From contig DATHBD010000060.1 of assembly GCA_035296325.1 (NCBI GenBank), forward strand, positions 193,804 through 257,803: 64,000 nucleotides of DNA, in the 5' to 3' direction. Position 1 is the stretch's first letter. Each line of letters starts with the position of its first letter. Source of the stretch: DATHBD01 sp035296325 (GTDB lineage: Bacteria > Actinomycetota > Actinomycetes > Mycobacteriales > Micromonosporaceae). Below the pieces are notes generated by a model. That model had not been told where the DNA came from. It saw only the letters and a program-made list of their open reading frames with translations, and made no database searches. Made by a program: the position numbers and the translations under genes. Positions 42,699 to 51,342 of this stretch are shown here, piece after piece.

Positions 42699-43586
42699 TC
42701 AGTGGCGCCGGGAACCCGCGCCGACCAACGGCTCCGCGCGGGTGCTGATCCGATGGTGGTGCTGCGGTTCCGCGTAGAAGGTCAGGCCGATCACCGCCGC
42801 GAGTGTGCCGAGGAACCCGGCTGCTGCCATCCACTCCCGTCCGCTGACGATCGCATCGCCGAGGAACGCCAGCCCGATGATCGCGGCCGGTACGGCGGCC
42901 GCCGCGTCCATCGCCGCCACCGCGGCGGTCGTGGAACCGCGCTGCATGGCCATACCCAGCAGCAGCTGGCCCACCATCGAGTGCACGATCACCAGGTACA
43001 GCAGCGGGTCGGTGACAAACTGCTGGAGGGACTGCGCCGCCGCCAGCGGCCGGGACGCCACCGCCGCGGCGCCGAACGTCAGGCCGGCCAGCAGGCCGAG
43101 CGCAACCGACCCGGGCGGCCCGTGCAGCCGGACCGCGAAGAAGCCCGCCACCCCGACCGCGATCAGGGCGACAATCAGCCACAGCACGCCGGTGGCGGGA
43201 AGCGGCTCGGACTGGGCCGGCTCCGCCGAGACGATCAGGGCGGTCAGACCAACGCAGAGCATCCCGAGCAGGGCGAGCTCGGCGGGCGGCAGCCGCCACT
43301 TCAGCACCACCACGCCAAGGACCACGGTGACGCCGAGACCCGCCGCCATCGCGGACTGCACCAGGAACAGCGGAAGATCCCGGCGGGCCAGGAAGGCCAG
43401 CGCGAAGCCGGCGAACTGGCACGCGATGCCGACCAGGTAGATCCGGTGCCGGCCCAGCCGCAGGAACAGGCGGGGGTCGAACGCGGCGTGCAGGTCGGTG
43501 CGGGCCGCCGCAACCGACTGCAGCAGGTTCGCGACGCCGTACGCCAGGATCATGGCCGCGAGGAAGACCCATCCGGAAGACGCCAC
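42699..43586 (-). CDS. EamA/DMT-like membrane transporter
   Basis: A 295-residue protein with about nine or ten hydrophobic helices (for example FLAAMILAYGVANLLQ, VSMAAGLGVTVVLGVVVL-like and GFLGTLAAVIGLTFYA) and few charged residues between them, typical of the drug/metabolite transporter superfamily. The substrate is unknown; the C-terminal tail is His/Arg-rich. It ends the left group of accessory genes. Confidence 0.75.
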   Translation of the reverse strand: MASSGWVFLAAMILAYGVANLLQSVAAARTDLHAAFDPRLFLRLGRHRIYLVGIACQFAGFALAFLARRDLPLFLVQSAMAAGLGVTVVLGVVVLKWRLPPAELALLGMLCVGLTALIVSAEPAQSEPLPATGVLWLIVALIAVGVAGFFAVRLHGPPGSVALGLLAGLTFGAAAVASRPLAAAQSLQQFVTDPLLYLVIVHSMVGQLLLGMAMQRGSTTAAVAAMDAAAAVPAAIIGLAFLGDAIVSGREWMAAAGFLGTLAAVIGLTFYAEPQHHHRISTRAEPLVGAGSRRH

Positions 43587-43647
43587 CGGCCGAGGATAGC
43601 TGCCGGATCGCGGTCGACTGTGGCTATGTCCCCACCCGGGAGCGCCG

Positions 43648-44457
43648 CTACCCGAGCAACTCGGCGTGACCCAGGCGGGCCAGCACCTCTTCGTGCAGCG
43701 TGCCGTTGGTGGCGATGGCGCTGCCGCCGCCAGGGCCCGGGCGTCCGGCCAGATCGGTGAACCGGCCGCCTGCCTCCGTGACGATCGGCACGAGCGCGGC
43801 GAGGTCCCACAGGGAGAGTTCCGGCTCGACCATGATGTCCACGGCGCCCTCGGCGGCCAGCATGTACCCGTAGAAGTCCCCGTATGCCCGGGTCCGCCAA
43901 CAGCCGCGCATGAGTTCCACCATGGCGTCCAGCCGGCCCACCTCGTCCCAACTGGTCAGCGACGAGTAGCAGAACGAGGCGTCGGCGAGGCGGCGCACCG
44001 CCGACACCCGGATCGGCGTGGCGGCCGCGGTGTGCTTGCCGGCGTACGCCCCGTGCCCCGAGGCCGCCCACCAGCGGCGGCCCAGCGCCGGCGCGGAGAC
44101 CAGCCCCACCACCGGCTCCTCACCCTCCATCAGCGCGATCAACGTGGCCCAGACCGGCACCCCCCGGATGAAGTTCTTGGTGCCGTCGATCGGGTCGATC
44201 ACCCACTGCCGCCGCCCCGACCCGGCGGCCGCCTTGCGCGCGCCGAACTCCTCGCCGAGCACGCCGTCGCGGGGCCGGGTGCGGGCCAGCGTCGCCCGCA
44301 GCGCCTTCTCCACCGCGGTGTCCGCATCGGAGACCGGGGTCAGGTCGGGCTTCTCGCTCACCCGCAGGTCGAGCGCGCGGAACCGGGGCATGGAGATGGC
44401 GTCCGCCGTATCGGCGAGGACATGGGCGAGGGAGAGATCATCGGCGTATCGGGCCAT
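43648..44457 (-). CDS. hisN: histidinol-phosphatase HisN / inositol monophosphatase family
   Basis: A 269-residue protein from ATG 44457. Signature motifs are GEEFG, WVIDPIDGTKNFIRG (metal ligands) and WDLAALVPIVTEAGG. The SEKPDLTPVSDADTAVEKALR segment is typical of the HisN branch in actinobacteria, but inositol monophosphatase cannot be excluded without testing. It is divergent from the DUF2087 gene with a gap of about 60 bp. Confidence 0.85.
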   Translation of the reverse strand: MARYADDLSLAHVLADTADAISMPRFRALDLRVSEKPDLTPVSDADTAVEKALRATLARTRPRDGVLGEEFGARKAAAGSGRRQWVIDPIDGTKNFIRGVPVWATLIALMEGEEPVVGLVSAPALGRRWWAASGHGAYAGKHTAAATPIRVSAVRRLADASFCYSSLTSWDEVGRLDAMVELMRGCWRTRAYGDFYGYMLAAEGAVDIMVEPELSLWDLAALVPIVTEAGGRFTDLAGRPGPGGGSAIATNGTLHEEVLARLGHAELLG

Positions 44458-44518
44458 GCGCGGAAACCTAGCGGATGCCCGGGAGCGCACGTCCGACGCG
44501 CCCGATACCGTTCCAGGG

Positions 44519-45055
44519 ATGAGACCCGAGTTCTTGTGCGGGCTGCTCGCCGAGCCCGATCGGCTGCGTGTGTTCGCGGCTGTGGTGCTCGGCGCGCGGA
44601 GCGCCGGTGAGGTGGCGCAACGCACCGGTCTGCCGGCCCGCGCGGTGGTCGCCGCCCTCCACCGGTTTGAGCAGGGCGGGCTGGTCAGCACGGTCGGGGA
44701 CGGGCTGGTGGCGGACACCTCGGCGTTCAAGGATGCGGTCCGGGAGTACGCTCCGGCACCCGGCTCCGCCGAGCCGCTCGACCCGGACCGGCAGCGCGAC
44801 ACGGTGCTGCGGACGTTTCTGGTCGACGGTCGGTTGGTCCGGCTGCCGGCGCAGCACTCCAAACGGCTGATCGTGCTGGAGCACATCGTGGCGGCCTTCG
44901 AACCGGGCGTGAAGTACCCGGAGAAGGCGGTCAACGCGATTCTGCGGGCCTGGCACGCCGACTACGCCGCCCTGCGCCGCAACCTCGTGGACGAGGGCCT
45001 GATGGGCCGCGACGCGGGCGTGTACTGGCGCACCGGCGGATACGTGGAACTCTGA
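44519..45055 (+). CDS. DUF2087 domain protein with winged-helix N-terminus
   Basis: A 178-residue protein. The first 60 residues look like an ArsR-type winged helix (SAGEVAQRTGLPARAVVAALH). The C-terminal DUF2087 domain is marked by HSKRLIVLEHIVAAFEPG and YPEKAVNAILRAWHADYA. The family is a predicted regulator found near many actinobacterial genes. It stands between hisN and rsgA, convergent with rsgA by 12 bp. Confidence 0.85.
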   Translation: MRPEFLCGLLAEPDRLRVFAAVVLGARSAGEVAQRTGLPARAVVAALHRFEQGGLVSTVGDGLVADTSAFKDAVREYAPAPGSAEPLDPDRQRDTVLRTFLVDGRLVRLPAQHSKRLIVLEHIVAAFEPGVKYPEKAVNAILRAWHADYAALRRNLVDEGLMGRDAGVYWRTGGYVEL

Positions 45056-45067
45056 GGACCGGATCCC

Positions 45068-46105
45068 TCACTGGTCCTCTGGCATGTCCTCACCGGAGCG
45101 GGAGGCGAGCAGCCGCCGGAACGAGGCGAGCCGACGGGGATCCGCGCCGCCCTCGGCCACCAGCAGGTCCAGCCCGCACTCGCCGCCGGCGCCGGTGTGG
45201 TCGCAGTTGGACGGGCACCGGGTGGAGGCTTCGACCAGGTCCGGGAAGCCGTGCAGCAGGCTGTCGGCGGAGACGTGGGCCAGGCCGAATGAGCGGATGC
45301 CCGGTGTGTCGATGATCCAGCCGGCGCCGATCGCGTTCCCGGCCGGGTCGACGGCGGCGGCCGGGCCGGCGCCTTCGGCCGGGTCCGGGGCGGCCAGCCG
45401 CAGCGCCACCGCACTGGTGGAGGTGTGCCGCCCCTTGCCCACGGCGCTCACCACGCCGACCGCCCGGTCGGTGCCCGGCACCAGCCGGTTCACCAGGGTG
45501 GACTTGCCCACGCCGGAGTGCCCGACCAGCACGGAGAGCCGATCGGTCAGGGCGGTCCGCAGCGCGGTGAGCGGCTGGTCCGGGCGGCAGAGCACCCACG
45601 GCAGGTCGAGGACGGCGTAGTAGCCCAGCACCTCGGTGGGGTCGCCGAGGTCGGCTTTGGTCAGGCAGAGCAGTGGTTCGATCCCGGCGTCGTACGAGGC
45701 GACCAGGCACCGGTCGATGAACCCGGTGCGCGGCGGCGGATCGTGCAGCGAACAGACGATGACCAGCTGCTGGGCGTTGGCGACCACCACCCGTTCCTGA
45801 CGCCCTTCGACGCTGGTGTCGTCGTCGTCGGCGGTCCGCATCAGCACCGACACCCGGTCGGCCAGGCTGACGATCCGGGCGAGCGCGTCGGGTAGCCCGG
45901 ACAGGTCCCCGACCAGGCGCACCCGGTCACCCACCACGACACCACGGCGGCCCAGCTCGCGGGCGCGCATGGCGGTGACCGTACGTCCGTTGGCCAGGGC
46001 GCAGGTGTACCGCCCACGGTCCACCGCGACCACGAAACCATCCACCGCGTCGTCATGGCTCGGCCGGCGGCGGGTACGCGGGCGCGAGGACCGGCCCGGG
46101 CGCAC
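45068..46105 (-). CDS. rsgA: ribosome small-subunit-dependent GTPase A
   Basis: A circularly permuted GTPase of 345 residues from GTG 46105. NKxD is seen as LCLTKADL and the P-loop as GHSGVGKSTLVN. The zinc knuckle is RCPSNCDHTGAGGEC. It matures the 30S subunit. The frame stays open upstream to a CTG at 46142-46144 that overlaps the aroA stop (CTGA), and the added residues include an acidic stretch followed by VRVRPGR, so the native start may be that rare CTG. As I recall, aroA and rsgA are adjacent in mycobacteria too. Confidence 0.93.
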   Translation of the reverse strand: MRPGRSSRPRTRRRPSHDDAVDGFVVAVDRGRYTCALANGRTVTAMRARELGRRGVVVGDRVRLVGDLSGLPDALARIVSLADRVSVLMRTADDDDTSVEGRQERVVVANAQQLVIVCSLHDPPPRTGFIDRCLVASYDAGIEPLLCLTKADLGDPTEVLGYYAVLDLPWVLCRPDQPLTALRTALTDRLSVLVGHSGVGKSTLVNRLVPGTDRAVGVVSAVGKGRHTSTSAVALRLAAPDPAEGAGPAAAVDPAGNAIGAGWIIDTPGIRSFGLAHVSADSLLHGFPDLVEASTRCPSNCDHTGAGGECGLDLLVAEGGADPRRLASFRRLLASRSGEDMPEDQ

Positions 46106-46140
46106 CCGGACGTCGTCCTCGTCGTACTCCCGGGACCGGT

Positions 46141-47478
46141 TCAGGCCTGGCCCTCCCGCTCATCCACCGCGGAACTCGTCATCGTCGACCATAGTGCCGC
46201 AAACTCCGGCAGCGTCTTGCTGGTACACCCCACGTCGGTCAACTCGATGCCCGGCACGACCAGGCCGATCACCGCGGCTGCGTGCGCCATGCGGTGATCG
46301 TCGTAGGTCTCGAAGACGGCGCCGCGCAGCGGCCTCGGATGGATCTCCAGCCCGTCGGGAAGCTCCCGCACCTCGGCGCCGAGCTTGCCGAGTTCCTTCG
46401 CCAGCGCGGCCAGGCGGTCGGTCTCGTGCGCCCGGATGTGCCCGATGCCGCGCAGCCGCGACGGCGAGTCGGCGACCGCGGCCAGTGCCGCCAGCACCGG
46501 AGTGAGCTCGCCCACCTCGTTGAGGTCGGCGTCCAGCCCGTGCACCGTGCCGGTCCCGCGCACGGTCAGCCCGTCCGCCCCCAGCGTCGCGGTGCCGCCC
46601 ATCTCGGTGAGCAGGTCGCGGAGCCGGTCACCCGGCTGTGTTGTGCTGTGGGGCCAGCCCTGCACGGTCACGGTGCCGCCGGTGACGAGTGCGGCGGCGA
46701 GGAACGGCGCGGCTCCGGACAGGTCCGGCTCGATGTCCCAGGCGCGTTCGGAGAGCCGTCCGGGCTCCACGACCCAGACGTCGGGATCGCTGTCGTCCAC
46801 TCCGGCACCCGCCGCCCGCAGCATCGCGACGGTCATCCGCAGGTGCGGGGCGCTCGGCACGGGTGGCCCGACATGGCGGACCACCACGCCGTAGTCGTAC
46901 GCGGCGCCGGCGAGCAGCAGGCCCGACACGAACTGGCTGGACGCGGAGGCGTCGATCGTCACCTCGCCGCCGGAGACGCGGACCGCGCCGTGCACGGTCA
47001 GCGGCAGGCCGTCCTGCGGCGAGGCGTCCAGCCGGACGCCGAGCGAGCGCAGCGCGGTGAGCAGTGGTGCCAGCGGTCGTTCCCGGGCCCGCGGGTCACC
47101 GTCGAACGTGATCGGCCCGTCGGCCAGTGCCGCGATGCCCGGCAGGAACCGCATCACCGTGCCCGCCAGGCCGACGTCGAGAAGGGCCGGCCCGCGTAGT
47201 TGCCGCGATCGCACCGTCCACAAGCCATCATCCACAGTGGAGACGTGGCACCCCATGGCCTGCAGCGCGGATGCCATCAGCTCCGTGTCGCGGGCCCGCA
47301 GGGGCGCCCGCAGGGTGCTGGAGCCTGGCGAGATGGCCGCGAGGACGAGCGCCCGGGCGGTCATCGACTTCGACCCTGGCAGTCGCAGGGTGGTGGTCAC
47401 CGGGCCGGCTGCGGTCGGCGCGGCCCAGGGCCGGGCGGAGTCGGGTGAGCCGGCGGTCGGGGAGGAGGTTGTTGACAC
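46141..47478 (-). CDS. aroA: 3-phosphoshikimate 1-carboxyvinyltransferase (EPSP synthase)
   Basis: A 445-residue protein from GTG 47478. LPGSKSMTARALVLAA is the shikimate-3-phosphate loop (N-terminal PGSKS signature), with GLAGTVMRFLPG and the C-terminal VYDDHRMAHAAAVIG-type segment (ETYDDHRMAHAAA). It joins shikimate-3-phosphate and phosphoenolpyruvate in aromatic amino acid synthesis. The frame is open to 48273, but that part overlaps the SRAP gene and lacks conservation. It is divergent from the SRAP gene by about 105 bp. Confidence 0.95.
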   Translation of the reverse strand: MSTTSSPTAGSPDSARPWAAPTAAGPVTTTLRLPGSKSMTARALVLAAISPGSSTLRAPLRARDTELMASALQAMGCHVSTVDDGLWTVRSRQLRGPALLDVGLAGTVMRFLPGIAALADGPITFDGDPRARERPLAPLLTALRSLGVRLDASPQDGLPLTVHGAVRVSGGEVTIDASASSQFVSGLLLAGAAYDYGVVVRHVGPPVPSAPHLRMTVAMLRAAGAGVDDSDPDVWVVEPGRLSERAWDIEPDLSGAAPFLAAALVTGGTVTVQGWPHSTTQPGDRLRDLLTEMGGTATLGADGLTVRGTGTVHGLDADLNEVGELTPVLAALAAVADSPSRLRGIGHIRAHETDRLAALAKELGKLGAEVRELPDGLEIHPRPLRGAVFETYDDHRMAHAAAVIGLVVPGIELTDVGCTSKTLPEFAALWSTMTSSAVDEREGQA

Positions 47479-47583
47479 CCGTACAGTCTGCCGGCTCCAT
47501 GCCGGCCCGGCGATGGGGTTCCGGGCAACTCCTGCACCGTGGGACGGACCACGGGAAGGCGTGGAACGCGTTACGGTACGGCC

Positions 47584-48312
47584 ATGTGCGGCCGGTACGC
47601 GACCACCCGGAGCAGCGCCGACCTCGCCGCCCTCTTCGAGGCGGCGGATGAGACCGGCGGCGTCCTGGTGCCCGACTACAACGTGGCACCGACCGACCCC
47701 ACTCCGGTCATCCGGGTTTCCGCACGGGCCGGCGGTCGGGTCGTCTCGGCGGCAAGGTGGGGACTGGTGCCCCCGTGGGCGAAGGACACCCGGGGGGCGG
47801 CGCGCATGATCAACGCGCGCGCCGAGACGGTCGAGACGTCGCGCGCATTTGCCCGGCCGTTCGCCGAGCGTCGCTGCCTGGTGCCGGTGGATGGCTGGTA
47901 CGAGTGGGTGCGCGACGACGCCGGCGGCAAGCAGGCGTACTTCATGACGCCGACCGACGGCGGGCCGCTCGCCCTGGCCGGCCTGTGGTCGGTCTGGGGC
48001 AACGCCGAGCAGCGGGTGCTGACCTGCACGGTCCTCACCACGGCCGCTGTCGATGAGCTGGCCCTGGTGCACCACCGCATGCCGTTGGCGCTGCCGCCGC
48101 GGCGGTGGGCCGAGTGGCTCAGCGGGCGCGACGTCGCAGCCGCCGATCTGCTCGCACCTCCACCCGCGGATCTGCTCGCCGGGCTGGAGCTTCGACCGGT
48201 CGGTGCACGGGTGGGGGACGTGCGCAATGACGGTCCGGAACTTATCGATCGAGTGCCCGGTCGGCCGCTGCATCGACCGGCAGATATCGACGCGGACTTG
48301 ACCTTATTTTGA
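47584..48312 (+). CDS. SRAP domain protein (HMCES/YedK-like abasic-site sensor)
   Basis: A 242-residue protein. MCGRYATT places the catalytic Cys at position 2 (exposed after Met removal). WYEW provides Glu, and the conserved His lies in LVHHRMP. Such proteins form a thiazolidine crosslink to abasic sites in single-stranded DNA. Placement opposite aroA is the arrangement I recall in mycobacteria. Confidence 0.93.
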   Translation: MCGRYATTRSSADLAALFEAADETGGVLVPDYNVAPTDPTPVIRVSARAGGRVVSAARWGLVPPWAKDTRGAARMINARAETVETSRAFARPFAERRCLVPVDGWYEWVRDDAGGKQAYFMTPTDGGPLALAGLWSVWGNAEQRVLTCTVLTTAAVDELALVHHRMPLALPPRRWAEWLSGRDVAAADLLAPPPADLLAGLELRPVGARVGDVRNDGPELIDRVPGRPLHRPADIDADLTLF

Positions 48313-48476
48313 GGGGTTGGACCGGGTTCGTCCCCCGGCAGAAGTGACAGAAACCCGCTTACACGCTTGTTTTCGCCGCGATGCCTGCGGTAGACACTGC
48401 GCCGGCGGGTTTGGTCCGAGCCAAGCCTTGTGACCTGCCCGTCGTTCGTGTTTCTGACCCACGGGGGAGGTGGGGG

Positions 48477-49007
48477 ATGACCCGCGCGCGTATGCCACGC
48501 CCGCACGAGGTTGCCGCTGCGAGGCGGGACCCACGACTGATTCGAGCGGTACGGGAACGTCAGGGTGACATCGAATGGCGCACGCGAGGCGCGTGCCAGT
48601 CGGTCGACCCGGAGACGTTCTTCCCGGCGCCGACCGAGCCAGCCGATGCGGCTGTGTCGATGTGTCGTAACTGTGATGTCCAGGGTGCCTGCCTGGCCTG
48701 GGCGCTGGAGGTGGGTGACTGCCACGGCGTCTGGGGTGCTACCACACCCCGCGAGCGACGGGCCATGCTCATCGCCTGGCGGGGCGCGGCGGACGCTGCG
48801 CCGGCAGTCAGCCCGGGGCGGCGGCTGCAGACGATGAGCCGCGCCGACGGCATCGACTCGATCGTGGTCCACGACGAGTTCACCGCCGCCGACGCGGCGG
48901 CCGGGCTCGCGGCGGGCCCGACCGTGCTCGCCGACGTCCGGACGGCGGAAGAGGTGGGGATCCAGAGGCTCACGGCTGCGGGGGCGGTGGCCGCCGCAGC
49001 CGGGTGA
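48477..49007 (+). CDS. WhiB-family regulator with long C-terminal extension
   Basis: A 176-residue protein from ATG 48477 behind GGGGGAGG. The cluster cysteines are GACQSVD, then SMCRNCDVQGAC, and the G-turn reads GVWGATTPRER rather than GVWGG. About 45 residues precede the first Cys and 75 Ala-rich residues follow the turn. It differs from WhiB1 and WhiB7 in the window. I do not assign a subclass. It is coupled by a 4-base overlap to the hydrolase gene. Confidence 0.9.
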   Translation: MTRARMPRPHEVAAARRDPRLIRAVRERQGDIEWRTRGACQSVDPETFFPAPTEPADAAVSMCRNCDVQGACLAWALEVGDCHGVWGATTPRERRAMLIAWRGAADAAPAVSPGRRLQTMSRADGIDSIVVHDEFTAADAAAGLAAGPTVLADVRTAEEVGIQRLTAAGAVAAAAG

Positions 49008-49651
49008 CCTCGTCCTGGGACGATCCCGGGGTGAACGTCGTGGCAACGCGGTACGGGCCGGCGGGGTACGTCATCGACGTACCCGCCGGCCCGGCCACCG
49101 GCGTGCTCGTGCTCGGCCACGGCGCCGGCGGTGGGGTCGACGCGGTGGATCTGCTCGCCGTGCGGCGCGCCGCCACCGCCGCCGGCCTCGTGGTTGTCCG
49201 CGTCACCCAGCCCTACCGGGTGGCCGGACGGCGTGCGCCGGCACCGGCGGGTCAACTCGACGAGGCATGGCTGGCGGTGCTGGCACACCTCGCTGAGCTG
49301 CCGACGGTCACCGGGCTGCCGCTCGTCGTGGGCGGGCGCTCCAGCGGGGCGAGGGTGGCCTGCCGGACCGCCCGTCGGTCGGGTGCGGTCGGGGTCGTCG
49401 CGCTCGCGTTTCCGCTGCACCCGCCGGGCCGCCCGGACCGTTCCCGGGCGGCGGAGGTGCCGGAAGGGCTGCCCGTGCTGGTGGTCAACGGCGACCGGGA
49501 TCCGTTCGGCGTGCCCGAGAGCGGGCCAACCGTCGACGTGGCGGTGCGACCGGGGGAGGCCCATGACCTGCGCCGGGACCCCAGCGGTGCGGCGCATGTC
49601 GTGGTGGACTGGCTGCGTCGGCACGGGTGGGCCCGCCCCGATCGGGGATAA
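49004..49651 (+). CDS. alpha/beta hydrolase
   Basis: A 215-residue protein (GTG 49004 overlapping the WhiB stop; GTG 49031 is an alternative). The nucleophile elbow is VGGRSSGARVA (GxSxG-like with Ser), the oxyanion loop is LGHGAGGGVDA, and the C-terminal His is in GEAHDLRRDP. This is the small dienelactone-hydrolase-like KANL3/Tex30 form. The substrate is unknown. Confidence 0.85.
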   Translation: MTSSWDDPGVNVVATRYGPAGYVIDVPAGPATGVLVLGHGAGGGVDAVDLLAVRRAATAAGLVVVRVTQPYRVAGRRAPAPAGQLDEAWLAVLAHLAELPTVTGLPLVVGGRSSGARVACRTARRSGAVGVVALAFPLHPPGRPDRSRAAEVPEGLPVLVVNGDRDPFGVPESGPTVDVAVRPGEAHDLRRDPSGAAHVVVDWLRRHGWARPDRG

Positions 49652-50115
49652 TCCGTTCGAGTCTTTCCAGGTCGACGCGTGTCCGGGCACCGTTCGGTTC
49701 GTTTACCTCCACGTACCCGGCGACCCCGGGTGCAGATCCACAACCTCCCAGGTCCTTCCTGCCCCGGAACGGTCGGTCGGTCCCAGCCTTGTGCCGGCCA
49801 CCGGGGCAGGTGGGTGGGGCCTGGAATGTCGGCACCCACCAGCAGCGTTACACCGGCCGGGTGCGGTCGTCGATCCGCGGCGCCGCCCTTGGCGAGGGAC
49901 GCACGCGTTCCGGTGTGGGAGACGACGTGGAGATCATCCAGCGCGGTCGGCTGCGCGACATTCTGAGCGGGCCGGCGTGGCCCACCGGAGGTCCACCGAC
50001 GGTCGACTCCGGCCCGCCCGCAGATGCGCGGACTGGACTGGTCCTCGGCGGGTACCCAGCGGGCTTCCAGGGTGCCGGCGTATTCTCGGCGCAACAGTCG
50101 AGGGGGGATCGCCCA
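49652..50115. other. long leader region upstream of sigR
   Basis: 464 bp without a separate gene. It holds the predicted SigR-type promoter (49823-49849). The sigR frame stays open through it from 49627, with an in-frame GTG at 49861 just after the predicted transcription start. Protein-coding use of part of this stretch as a sigR extension is therefore possible. Confidence 0.5.
49823..49849 (+). promoter_or_regulatory. predicted SigR-dependent promoter of sigR
   Basis: GGAAT (49823-49827) and GTT (49847-49849) are separated by 19 bp, which matches the SigR consensus GGAAT-N18/19-GTT known from Streptomyces, where sigR activates itself under disulfide stress. Predicted start is near 49857. 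Confidence 0.6.
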
Positions 50116-50739
50116 GTGACCGACAGCGAGAGCCCGGCGCAGCGGCGCGCGCGCTTCGAGCGTGACGCCCTGCCGTTCCTTGACCAGCTCTACGCGGCCG
50201 GACTGCGGATGACGAGGAATCCGGCCGATGCCGAGGACCTGGTGCAGGAGACCTTCCTCAAGGCGTACGCGGCCTTCCACCAGTTCGAGCACGGTACGAA
50301 CCTGAAGGCCTGGCTGTACCGCATCCTCACCAACACCTACATCAACTCGTACCGACGCAGGCAGCGCCAGCCCGTGCAGGCGCCGACCGAGGAGATCTCG
50401 GACTGGCAGTTGGCCGAGGCCGAGTCACACACGTCGAGTGGCCTGCGTTCCGCCGAGACCGAGGCGTTGGACCGGTTGCCCGACTCCGACATCAAGGCCG
50501 CCCTGCAGGCGCTGCCGGAGGACTTCCGGCTCGCCGTGTACCTGGCCGACGTGGAGGGCTTCTCCTACAAGGAGATCGCCGACATCATGGGCACGCCGAT
50601 CGGCACCGTGATGTCCCGCCTGCACCGCGGCCGGCGCAACCTGCGCGGCCTGCTGGAGCGCTATGCAACCGATCGAGGCTTTACCCGCGCCCCAGCGGCC
50701 GACCTCACGGTCGACCTGCCGGCCGGGCAGGAGGTGTGA
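50116..50739 (+). CDS. sigR: ECF sigma factor SigR/SigH (thiol-oxidative stress)
   Basis: A 207-residue sigma-70 protein from GTG 50116 (AGGGGGGAT upstream). Region 2 is DAEDLVQETFLKAYAAF with LKAWLYRILTNTYIN, and region 4 is EGFSYKEIADIMGTPIGTVM. The close partner rsrA follows at once. It controls thioredoxin, mycothiol and ribosome-modulation genes. The frame is open upstream for many codons (see the σR' finding). Confidence 0.93.
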   Translation: MTDSESPAQRRARFERDALPFLDQLYAAGLRMTRNPADAEDLVQETFLKAYAAFHQFEHGTNLKAWLYRILTNTYINSYRRRQRQPVQAPTEEISDWQLAEAESHTSSGLRSAETEALDRLPDSDIKAALQALPEDFRLAVYLADVEGFSYKEIADIMGTPIGTVMSRLHRGRRNLRGLLERYATDRGFTRAPAADLTVDLPAGQEV

Positions 50740-50744
50740 TCGTC

Positions 50745-51029
50745 ATGAGCTGCGGTGATCCACACGAGACTGACTGTCGCGAGGTTCTTGAAGAGGTCTA
50801 CATCTACCTGGACCTGGAGTGCGCGGATTCCCGGCGGGAGGTGATCCGTGCCCACCTCGAGGAGTGCTCGCCGTGCCTTCGGGAGTACGGCATCGAACAC
50901 GAGGTCAAGGCGCTGGTGGCGCGGTGCTGCGGCTCCGAGGTGGCGCCGATGGAGCTCAAGCAGCGGGTGCGGCTGAGGTTGTCGCAGTACGTCTTCGAGG
51001 CCGACCGCCGCGAGTACCTTCCCGAGTGA
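50745..51029 (+). CDS. rsrA: RsrA-type zinc-binding anti-sigma factor
   Basis: A 94-residue ZAS-family protein from ATG 50745. Zinc and disulfide ligands are Cys11, His37, Cys41 and Cys44 (HLEECSPC), the arrangement of Streptomyces RsrA. It binds SigR when reduced and releases it when the cysteines form a disulfide. GTG 50736 is a possible longer start. GGAGG in the sigR end serves as its ribosome binding site. Confidence 0.93.
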   Translation: MSCGDPHETDCREVLEEVYIYLDLECADSRREVIRAHLEECSPCLREYGIEHEVKALVARCCGSEVAPMELKQRVRLRLSQYVFEADRREYLPE

Positions 51030-51126
51030 TCCTCCCCAGGGCGGGACGATCTCGAGTGGTGGCGCGGTGGGTGCGACCCGGACGTGATTGGATACCTGCG
51101 GCACTGCGAACGCCGAGGGGGCAGGT

Positions 51127-51342
51127 ATGGCCGAGGAGATCCGCGCCGAGATGGTCGCGAACGTCTGGAAGATCGTCAAGGCCGTTGGTGACGAGGTCGA
51201 AGAGGGTGACACCCTGCTCATCCTGGAGTCCATGAAGATGGAGATCCCGGTGGTCGCCGAGGCCGACGGCGTGCTGCAGTCGATCGCCGTCAACGAGGGT
51301 GACGTGGTCCAGGAGGGCGACCTTATCGCGGTGATCGAGTAG
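51127..51342 (+). CDS. biotinyl/lipoyl attachment domain protein (TB7.3-like)
   Basis: A 71-residue protein consisting only of a biotinyl domain. The modification site is ESMKMEIP with Lys, and the paired glycine turns are EEGDTLLIL and QEGDLIAVI. Free-standing carriers of this type occur next to sigH/sigR in mycobacteria as I recall. Its 3' end overlaps the convergent tetR gene by 20 bases. Confidence 0.92.
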   Translation: MAEEIRAEMVANVWKIVKAVGDEVEEGDTLLILESMKMEIPVVAEADGVLQSIAVNEGDVVQEGDLIAVIE

